This document shows positions 54,310-61,233 of a DNA stretch of 64,000 bases, in pieces. The translations under genes were made by a program, and so were the position numbers. This DNA comes from ZC4RG30 sp046347045. GTDB taxonomy: Bacteria > Pseudomonadota > Gammaproteobacteria > Steroidobacterales > Steroidobacteraceae. The notes below the pieces were generated by a model that had not been told where the DNA came from, searched no databases, and saw only the letters and a list, made by a program, of their open reading frames with translations. The DNA is taken from NCBI GenBank assembly GCA_046347045.1, contig JAXMGX010000003.1:186001-250000 (forward strand), read 5' to 3'. The first letter of the stretch is position 1. The number at the start of each line of letters is the position of its first letter.

Positions 54310-56594
54310 CCCTGCACGTAGTCCACGCCCATGCTGCGGGCCGCATCCAGGCCCGCGGCATCCTCCACCTGCTCGGCGATCACCTTGAAGTTCAGCGAGC
54401 GCGCCAGCTTGATGGTGGCGGTGACCATGGCCTGGCTCACGCTGTCGCGCGCCAGGTTGCGCATGAACGAGCCGTCGATCTTCAGGAAATCCATCGGCAG
54501 GTTCTTCAGGCTCGAGAACGAGCCCAGGTCACTGCCGAAATCATCCAGCGCGAACTGGCAGCCCATGCCATGCAGCACGCCGACGAAGCGCCGCGCTGCC
54601 TCGAGGTTGGCAGCCACCGAGGCCTCGGAAATCTCGAAGCACACCTGCGAGGGATCGGCGCCGCTGCGATCGAAGCAGTCGACCACGAATTCCAGGAACT
54701 GCGCATCGGACAGTGTCTGGCCCGACACATTGATGGCCAGCGTGCGGTGCGGGGGCAGCGCGATGGCGCCGCGGCCCAGCGCGGTGAGCGTGGTCTGCAC
54801 CACCCAGCGGTCCACGAGGCCCATCAGGCGATAGCGCTCGGCGGCGCGCACCAGCTCCAGCGGCGAGAGTTCCTCGCCCTGATCGTCGGCCAGCCGCACC
54901 AGCACTTCCATCGCGGGCCCGCCGCCATTCTCGCCATAGGCCGAGACAATGGGCTGCCAGTACAGCCGGAAGCGGTTGTCGCGCAGCGCCACCTGCAGCG
55001 TGCGCAGCCACTGGATGTCGCCGCTTTGGCGCGCGGTCATCTCGTCGCGCGCCGAATACACCGTGACCTTGCCGGGGCTCTGCTTCTTGGCCACGTAGCA
55101 GGCCGAATCGGCCGCCGCCAGCGTCTCTTCCACGGAGCCGCTGTCGCGCGCCACTTCCACCAGGCCAATGCTGGCGCCGATGGAATGGATGCGGTCCTTC
55201 CACACGAAGCGGTGCTCCGACATGGCGCGCGACAGATCGTCGGCGATCTGCCGGCCCTTCTGCAGCGGGCAGCCGGTGAGCAGCAGCGCGAACTCGTCGC
55301 CGCCCAGCCGCGCCACGGTGTCGGAATCGCGCACCGACTGGCGCATCACCTTGGCCACTTCGCGCAGCAGGCTGTCGCCGGCCTGATGGCCGCTGCTGTC
55401 GTTGACCTCCTTGAAATGATCGAGGTCGACGTAGCACAGCACATGTGCGCCATCGCCGCGGCGCGCGGCATCCAGCGATTCGGCCAGCCGGCGTTCGAAT
55501 TCGCGCCGGTTGACCAGGCCCGTGAGCGCATCGTGCGTGGCCTGGTACGACATCTGCCGCGTGATGCCGCGCAGCTCCGTCACATCGTGCAGCAGCACCA
55601 CCGCACCGGTGATCTCCTCGGCGGCATTGTCGCGGCTGCGCAGCGGCGAGGCGGTGAGCTCTATCGAACGCTCCGAACCCGCGCGGCGCGACAGCAGGAA
55701 GGCGCGGCGGCCCAGCCCCACGGTGGTGGTGCCCTTGAGCGCAAGGTCGATGGGATCCTTCAGCAGCTTGCGGTCGGTTTCATCGACCAGCGTGATCACC
55801 TGGTCGAGCGTGCGGTTCATCAGCGCATCGACGCTGGTGCCCAGCAGCGTCACCGCCGCGGCATTGGCGTAGTCGATGCGACCTTCACCGTCGACGGTGA
55901 TCAGCGCCTCGCCCAGCGATTCCAGCGCCAGTCGCGCGCGCGAACGCCCCAGCGATTCGAAGATGCCCGTGCCCCCGCCGGCCAGCGTCATCACGCTCTG
56001 CGTGGGAATCACCTCGACGCCGGTGATCAGCAGCGCCTTGCCGCCCTCATGATCGATGAGCTGGGTGGCGATCTCGAGCCGGCTCAACTGCCCCTGCATG
56101 CCGATCAGGTCCACTTCGAAGCGGGCAGGCGCCTCTTCGCCAGCGAGCGCGCACTGCAGGTGGCCGGCCACCAGTTCCACCTGCTCCGGCGGCACGAGGT
56201 CGGCAAGCCGCCGTCCCACCACATCCATGCGGTCCACGCCCAGAAGCTGTGCGAACTGCGGATTGGCGTAGAGGATGGCCTCGCGGTGCAGCAGCACCAC
56301 TTCGTGCACGCGGTCGCCCACCTGCGCGAACAGTGCGGCGGAAGCGCTGGCCGGCGGCGGCGCGCGGCGCAGCTTGTACAGCAACTGGTTCACCGAGGCG
56401 GTCAGTGCGCTCAGCTCCTGGTTGTCACTGTCGATGTCTATGCGCTCGGGCGGTCGCGAGTCACTGCCCGCGGTCTGTATCAATCGCGCCAGCCGGCCCA
56501 GTGCCTTCAGGTCGCGCCGCTGCAACAGCCACAGCACCAGCAGCACCAGCGCGGCAAACGCGAACAGCAGGGTCAGGGGCCCCAGTACAGACAT
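54264..56594 (-). CDS. Membrane PAS/GGDEF/EAL c-di-GMP protein
   Basis: I start at the ATG at 56594 (MSVLGPLTLLFAFAALVLLV), 776 residues. The upstream open frame to 56798 has about 50% GC at third positions, unlike the rest of the gene. A single helix (residues 4-25) is followed by one or two PAS domains (about 85-330). The GGDEF domain is intact (ARLGGDEFALLL, about 431). The EAL domain (about 545-765) has a variant first motif MEVLVRL. It keeps NVSGQT, FEISEAS, LDDFGSDLGS, LKIDGSF and AEQVED, so phosphodiesterase activity remains plausible. It is divergent from the methyltransferase. Confidence 0.9.
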   Translation of the reverse strand: MSVLGPLTLLFAFAALVLLVLWLLQRRDLKALGRLARLIQTAGSDSRPPERIDIDSDNQELSALTASVNQLLYKLRRAPPPASASAALFAQVGDRVHEVVLLHREAILYANPQFAQLLGVDRMDVVGRRLADLVPPEQVELVAGHLQCALAGEEAPARFEVDLIGMQGQLSRLEIATQLIDHEGGKALLITGVEVIPTQSVMTLAGGGTGIFESLGRSRARLALESLGEALITVDGEGRIDYANAAAVTLLGTSVDALMNRTLDQVITLVDETDRKLLKDPIDLALKGTTTVGLGRRAFLLSRRAGSERSIELTASPLRSRDNAAEEITGAVVLLHDVTELRGITRQMSYQATHDALTGLVNRREFERRLAESLDAARRGDGAHVLCYVDLDHFKEVNDSSGHQAGDSLLREVAKVMRQSVRDSDTVARLGGDEFALLLTGCPLQKGRQIADDLSRAMSEHRFVWKDRIHSIGASIGLVEVARDSGSVEETLAAADSACYVAKKQSPGKVTVYSARDEMTARQSGDIQWLRTLQVALRDNRFRLYWQPIVSAYGENGGGPAMEVLVRLADDQGEELSPLELVRAAERYRLMGLVDRWVVQTTLTALGRGAIALPPHRTLAINVSGQTLSDAQFLEFVVDCFDRSGADPSQVCFEISEASVAANLEAARRFVGVLHGMGCQFALDDFGSDLGSFSSLKNLPMDFLKIDGSFMRNLARDSVSQAMVTATIKLARSLNFKVIAEQVEDAAGLDAARSMGVDYVQGYAVGRPKPLNLAAA

Positions 56595-56797
56595 GCTTGG
56601 CGGAAGTGAGGAAGAGTTCGTTGAGGTGAGGGTCAGAATAGCGTAGTCGCCATATGGCAACAGGCTTGGTTGGACATAACTGTAGCCATAAGTTGCCGCC
56701 AGCATTGAATTTAAAAGATCAGCTACCTGATGTTCTTGGCAGCGAACGCAAATCCCCGTAACCTGCGCTTCCCCCGGCCGCGACCTCAATAAGTTCA
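56595..56797. other. Divergent intergenic region upstream of GGDEF/EAL and Pcm-like genes
   Basis: These 203 bases are markedly AT-richer than the flanks. An open frame on the minus strand has non-biased third positions, so I read it as non-coding and promoter-bearing. No clear -35/-10 pair or strong inverted repeat is visible. Confidence 0.5.
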
Positions 56798-57454
56798 ATG
56801 CAAGCCCAATCCGCCGCCCGTTCGCAGATGACCTTCCAGCAGGTGCGCGCCTGGTCCGTGCTCGATGAGCGGGTGCTGGATGTGTTCGAGCGGTTGCCGC
56901 GCGAACTGTTCGTACCCGATGCCTGGCGCGGCGCCGCCTATGGCGATCTGCCCGTGCCGCTGGGCGAAGGACAGCACATGCTGAGGCCCTCAGTGGCCGG
57001 CCGGCTGCTGCAGGCCACGGCGCTCAAGCGCAGCGACCGCGTGCTGGAGATCGGCACCGGCTCGGGCTATGTCACGGCCTGCCTCGCCATGCTGGCCGCG
57101 CAGGTGCACAGTCTCGAAATCCGTCCTGCACTGGCCACCCGCGCGCGCGCCAACCTCGCGGCGGCGGCCATCGGCAATGCCGAGGTGGAAGAAGCCGACG
57201 CCTTCACGTGGGATGCAGGCTCGCCGCGCTTCGACGCCATCGTCATCACCGGTTCGATGCCCATCTATGATGCGCGCTTCGAGAGCTGGCTGAAGCCGGG
57301 CGGCCGGCTCTACGTGGTGACCGGCACGGCACCTGTAATGGAAGCCATGCTGGTGAGACTGGATACAGCGGGAACTGCGCAGCGCTTCGGCCTGTTCGAA
57401 ACGGTGGTCGATCCCCTCGACCATGCGCCGACGGTCGCAAAGTTCGCATTCTGA
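56798..57454 (+). CDS. Protein-L-isoaspartate O-methyltransferase-like protein
   Basis: This 218-residue SAM-dependent methyltransferase resembles Pcm. The substrate-side motif LFVPDAWRGAAYGDLPVPLG and the SAM loop VLEIGTGSGYVTACLAMLA are visible. The C-terminal strand LKPGGRLYVVTG is conserved. Many TolC-linked homologues occur in Xanthomonadales-like genomes; whether they repair isoaspartate is untested. An ATG at 56828 (MTFQQVRAW) is an alternative start. It precedes tolC by 79 bases. Confidence 0.9.
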   Translation: MQAQSAARSQMTFQQVRAWSVLDERVLDVFERLPRELFVPDAWRGAAYGDLPVPLGEGQHMLRPSVAGRLLQATALKRSDRVLEIGTGSGYVTACLAMLAAQVHSLEIRPALATRARANLAAAAIGNAEVEEADAFTWDAGSPRFDAIVITGSMPIYDARFESWLKPGGRLYVVTGTAPVMEAMLVRLDTAGTAQRFGLFETVVDPLDHAPTVAKFAF

Positions 57455-57533
57455 AGAGGCCCGCGCCGGGAACTTGCATCCCGGGAAAGGCTCTCAAGTT
57501 CGGATAATCAACAGCTTCGGGAAACAAGCCACA

Positions 57534-58973
57534 ATGAAACGCGGATTGCTCTGGTCTGGTCTCGCCGGCGTCGCCACGCTGCTTGCCGCCCCCGTCCACG
57601 GCGCGGACCTGCTGTCGGTCTACGACCAGGCGCTGGTCAACGATCCGCAGATCCGCGAGGCCGAGGCCACGCGCCGCGCGGTGCACGAAGCCAAGCCGCA
57701 GGCCATCGGCGCCCTGCTGCCCCAGGTTTCCGGCAGCGCTGGCCGCAGCCGCACCTGGAGCGATGGCACGGCGTTCAGCCAGTTCTCGTTCTCCGGCAAT
57801 CCCACGCCCGTTACCAGCGACACCAGCGGCAACAGCATCAACAACAACGATCAGTGGGGCCTCACCATCCGCCAGAGCGTGTTCTCCTGGGCCAACTGGG
57901 TGAACCTCAGACTGGCCAATCACGAAGTGGCGCAGTCCGAGGCCGACTACCTCACCGCGCTGCAGTCACTGGCGCAGCGCGTGGCGCAGCAGTACTTCGC
58001 CGTGCTGCAGGCGCAGGACACGGTCAAGGCCAACGAAGCCGCGCGCGATGCCGTGGCGCTGCAGCTCCAGCAGGCCGAGCGCCGCTTCGAAGTGGGCCTG
58101 ATCGCGATCACCGATGTGCAGGAAACCCGCGCCGAACGCGACAATGCCGCCGCCGCCGTCATCGCGGCCAAGCGTGCGCTGTCCAGTGCCGAAGAGGCGC
58201 TGCGCGCCACCATCGGCGAGATTCCCGGCGGCTTGAACGAACCCGGCGAGGACATGCCGCTGCAGTCTCCGAACCCGTCCTCGGAAGAGGACTGGGTGCG
58301 CGCCGCGATGGAGCAGAACTCGGCGCTGATTTCCAGCCGCCTCGCCGCCGACATCGCGCGTGACCAGGTGCGCGGCGCGTTCAATGGCCATCTGCCCAGC
58401 ATCGATGTGGTCGCAGGCCGCACCTATTCCGACGCCAATGGCCGCCGCATCTCTTCGGTTGCCGGCGGGCAGAACACCTCCAACGCCTCCGAAGCCTACG
58501 GCAAGTCGCTGGGGCTGCAGATCACGCTGCCCATCTTCAGCGGCGGCGTCACGCAGTCGCGCGTGCGCGAGAGCCAGTATCGCTGGATCGCCGCCAAGGA
58601 ACGGCTGGAGCGCACCTCGCGCACCACCGAGCGCAATGCGCGCGATGCCTACCTGGGCGTGAATTCGGAAATCGCGCGCGTGCAGGCGCTGAAGCAGGCG
58701 CTGGAATCCAGCCGCACCGCGCTGTCAGCCACCGAGGCCGGCTATGAAGTGGGCACGCGGACCACGGTCGATGTGCTCAACTCCCGCCGCCTGCTCATCC
58801 AGGCGCAGACCAGCTACTCGGCCGCGAAGTACTCGTACCTGAACAACCTCATCCAGCTGCGGCTGGCCGCCGGCGATCTCGACCGGTCGACCATCGAGCA
58901 GATCAACCGCTGGCTGACGGTGCCGGCGGGCGCGGCGCGGCCGGCCCAGCCTGCAGCGCCAGCGCAGCAGTAA
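57534..58973 (+). CDS. tolC: TolC-family outer membrane efflux protein
   Basis: The ATG at 57534 gives 479 residues. A signal peptide (KRGLLWSGLAGVATLLAAPVHG) is followed by the type I secretion TolC pattern LLSVYDQALVNDPQIREAEA. The trimeric alpha-barrel halves repeat: QLQQAERRFEVGLIAITDVQ in the first and TEAGYEVGTRTTVDVLNSRR in the second. It forms the outer channel of efflux pumps and type I exporters. A GATAAT (57503-57508) may be its -10, with no clear -35. The C-terminus is Ala/Pro-rich and overlaps the convergent waaA gene by 71 bases. Confidence 0.95.
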   Translation: MKRGLLWSGLAGVATLLAAPVHGADLLSVYDQALVNDPQIREAEATRRAVHEAKPQAIGALLPQVSGSAGRSRTWSDGTAFSQFSFSGNPTPVTSDTSGNSINNNDQWGLTIRQSVFSWANWVNLRLANHEVAQSEADYLTALQSLAQRVAQQYFAVLQAQDTVKANEAARDAVALQLQQAERRFEVGLIAITDVQETRAERDNAAAAVIAAKRALSSAEEALRATIGEIPGGLNEPGEDMPLQSPNPSSEEDWVRAAMEQNSALISSRLAADIARDQVRGAFNGHLPSIDVVAGRTYSDANGRRISSVAGGQNTSNASEAYGKSLGLQITLPIFSGGVTQSRVRESQYRWIAAKERLERTSRTTERNARDAYLGVNSEIARVQALKQALESSRTALSATEAGYEVGTRTTVDVLNSRRLLIQAQTSYSAAKYSYLNNLIQLRLAAGDLDRSTIEQINRWLTVPAGAARPAQPAAPAQQ

Positions 58974-60252
58974 TCGCCTCCAACACCCGCGTCGTGGCGC
59001 CGGCATTGTCGGCCACGACCGCGGCGGCGGCGCTGCCGCAACGGCGCGCCTGCGCCGGATCGGCGAACCAGTCTCCCAGCCTTCCCGCCAGTGTCGTCGC
59101 ATCGGTCACGCGCACGAGGCCGTGGGCTGCCTCGAGCAGCGCAGCAACCTGCGGCGCATTGCCGGTGTGTGGACCTGCCAGCACCGGCTTGCCCAGTGCC
59201 GCCGGCTCCAGCAGGTTGTGTCCACCCACGACGGCGATGCTGCCGCCCACGAATACCGCATCGGCCGCGGCGTAGTACGGCAGAAGTTCGCCCATCGCAT
59301 CGAGCAGCAGCACCTCGACGTCTTGCGCATCGATGCCGTCGCCATCACCCGCGCGGCGGGCGGAATGGCGTTGCAAGGCGAAGCCCTGCGCGACAATGGA
59401 CGCGGCCACTTCCTCGAATCGTTCCGGCCGTCGCGGCGCGATGACCAGCAGCGGCGCTGGCGTACGGCGTTCACGCGCCTGCTGCTGCAACAGGCGCTGC
59501 GCCGACAGGCAGGCCATCTCGTCAGCGGCATGCGTGCTGCCCGCGACCCACATTGGCCTGCCCGGCGCCAGGCGCGCGCGCAGCGCGGCGCCCTGCCCGC
59601 CCGTCGCCGGCGGCGGCGTGAAATCGAATTTCAGGTTTCCCGCGCAACCCACACGAGCCGGATCAGCGCCCAGCGCAATGAACCGGTCGCGATCCGCCGG
59701 GGTCTGCGCACCGATCCAGGTGAAGGTGCGCACCGTATCCCGCATCAGCGCCGCAGCCCAGCGCGCATAGCGCCGGGTCGAACGCGCCGACACGCGCGCA
59801 CTGGCCAGCAGCAGCGGCAGCCTGGCGCGTGATGCCGCATGCAGCAGGTTGGGCCACAGCTCGGTTTCGATGAACACCGCGGCGCAGGGCTTCTGCGTGG
59901 CCATGAAACGCCGCGCAACACCAGGCAAGTCCCACGGCGCCGGCAGCAGCGTGGTCGTCGGCAGCCGCTGGCGCGCGGCGGCAAGGCCGGTGGCGGTACC
60001 CACCGTGACCAGCAGCGGCAGACCGGGAAATCCGCGGCGCAGGCGCTCGACCAGCGGCACGACAGCCAGCACCTCACCCACCGAGGCCGCATGCAGCCAC
60101 AGCACGGATTCCGCACGCGGCGCGAGCCCCAATGCCAGGTGTGCGCGCAGGCTGTGGCGGTTCGCCGGATCGCGCCACCCGCGCCACAGAAGGCGCAGCG
60201 CCTGCAACGGCAGCGCCAGATACAGCAGCAGCGAATACAGCGCCCGCTGCAT
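58903..60252 (-). CDS. waaA: 3-deoxy-D-manno-octulosonic acid transferase
   Basis: This 449-residue glycosyltransferase of family GT30 adds Kdo to lipid A precursor. An N-terminal helix (MQRALYSLLLYLALPLQALR) anchors it to the inner membrane. The acceptor site motif is LWLHAASVGEVLAV, and VFIETELWPNLLHAA is the Glu-containing core signature. FVGGSIAVVGGHNLLEPAALGKP ends the conserved blocks. The start at ATG 60252 is 5 bases after the kdkA stop; an upstream start at 60294 lies within kdkA. Neighbouring kdkA suggests a single phosphorylated Kdo. Confidence 0.95.
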   Translation of the reverse strand: MQRALYSLLLYLALPLQALRLLWRGWRDPANRHSLRAHLALGLAPRAESVLWLHAASVGEVLAVVPLVERLRRGFPGLPLLVTVGTATGLAAARQRLPTTTLLPAPWDLPGVARRFMATQKPCAAVFIETELWPNLLHAASRARLPLLLASARVSARSTRRYARWAAALMRDTVRTFTWIGAQTPADRDRFIALGADPARVGCAGNLKFDFTPPPATGGQGAALRARLAPGRPMWVAGSTHAADEMACLSAQRLLQQQARERRTPAPLLVIAPRRPERFEEVAASIVAQGFALQRHSARRAGDGDGIDAQDVEVLLLDAMGELLPYYAAADAVFVGGSIAVVGGHNLLEPAALGKPVLAGPHTGNAPQVAALLEAAHGLVRVTDATTLAGRLGDWFADPAQARRCGSAAAAVVADNAGATTRVLEAITAALALQAGPAAPRPPAPSASG

Positions 60253-60257
60253 GGAGC

Positions 60258-61001
60258 TCAGCGCTCGAACCACGCCGCCAGCAGGCACTGCCACTGCGTC
60301 TCGTCGAAGCGGCGCTCGGCGCGCGCATCCTCCAGCTTGTCCAGCGAGCGGCGCAGGCGCGCAAGGTTCGCATCACGCCACAGGCCGGGCGCCCGGCGCG
60401 AGCAGCGGTCGAAGTCCACCAGCAGCACCTCATCGGCGCGCAGCAGGATGTTGTGCGCGTTGAGGTCGGCATGGCACAGGCCGAAGTCATGGAAGCGGCG
60501 AATGCAGCGGCCGATCGCGGCCCACACCGGCAGACCCACGCCCTCTTCGGCGAGGCTCTGCGCCAGCGAGCGCGTGTCGGGCAGGTACTCGGTGATCAGG
60601 GCGGCGCGATAGGTCGTCCCTTCGCGCTCGTACCGCGCGGCCACGGGCAGCGGCACGGGCAGCCCCGCGGCATGCAGCATCAGGTTCAGCGTGAGCTCGC
60701 GAATCGGCCGTGAGCGCGCCTCCGAGGTCCACAGAAACCGGTCCGCGTTGAACTTCGCCACCAGGCCACCGCGGCGGTATGGGCGCAGCACGAAGCGGCG
60801 GCCGGCATGCTCGAACTGCACGGCACTGCCCCGTCCGGCGAGCGTGCCCTGCAATGCACCGCGCGCAATCCAGTACCGGGGTTCGAACCAGGCCACCGTA
60901 GGCTCGACGCCTGCGGCGGCATTGCAGAGCACGGCACCGACGCCGCCCGGTCCGTGAATGGAGGTGCGCAGCAGGCGCAGCGGATCGGCGGTTGCGCTCA
61001 T
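60258..61001 (-). CDS. kdkA: 3-deoxy-D-manno-octulosonic acid kinase
   Basis: This 247-residue protein kinase-like enzyme phosphorylates Kdo at position 4, as in Haemophilus, Vibrio and Xanthomonas-like LPS. Motifs are RPYRRGGLVAKFNADRFL in the N-lobe, FHDFGLCHADLNAHNILL (catalytic Asp-x4-Asn loop) and VLLVDFDRCSRR (DFD in place of DFG). WFER is the C-terminal end. It acts at the cytoplasmic face of the inner membrane. It lies 5 bases upstream of waaA and 28 bases downstream of the zinc-finger gene. Confidence 0.93.
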   Translation of the reverse strand: MSATADPLRLLRTSIHGPGGVGAVLCNAAAGVEPTVAWFEPRYWIARGALQGTLAGRGSAVQFEHAGRRFVLRPYRRGGLVAKFNADRFLWTSEARSRPIRELTLNLMLHAAGLPVPLPVAARYEREGTTYRAALITEYLPDTRSLAQSLAEEGVGLPVWAAIGRCIRRFHDFGLCHADLNAHNILLRADEVLLVDFDRCSRRAPGLWRDANLARLRRSLDKLEDARAERRFDETQWQCLLAAWFER

Positions 61002-61029
61002 CGCATGGCGCCGCGCGGCCCGAAGAGGA

Positions 61030-61233
61030 TCAGCGGCGCAGCGTGAATTCGGCGCCGCAGTAGGGACACTTGGCGCTGCCGGTCTGCTCGATGGGCAGGT
61101 ACACCCGCGGATGTGAATTCCACAATGTCATGTCGGGCATGGGACAGGACAAAGGCAGGTCCGAGGCTTCGACCTCATAGGATTTCGAGGCATTGGCCGG
61201 CAGCAGGTGGGCGGGTGTGGACATGCCCTCCAT
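61030..61233 (-). CDS. zf-CHCC zinc-finger protein
   Basis: This 67-residue protein has a C-terminal zinc site: SCPMPDMTLWNSHPRVYLP, then KCPYCGAEFTLRR. The spacing of Cys, His, Cys, Cys matches the zf-CHCC family, related to the NDUFS6 subunit of complex I. The ATG at 61233 shares a base with the glnE stop (TAATG), supporting coupled translation. The ATG at 61224 has GGAGG closely before it and is an alternative. The function in bacteria is unclear. Confidence 0.88.
   Translation of the reverse strand: MEGMSTPAHLLPANASKSYEVEASDLPLSCPMPDMTLWNSHPRVYLPIEQTGSAKCPYCGAEFTLRR

Noticed and set aside
56595..56798. N-terminal extension of the GGDEF/EAL protein to a TTG at 56798
   Set aside because: Third positions are near 50% GC, unlike the gene body, and it would occupy the whole divergent promoter region.
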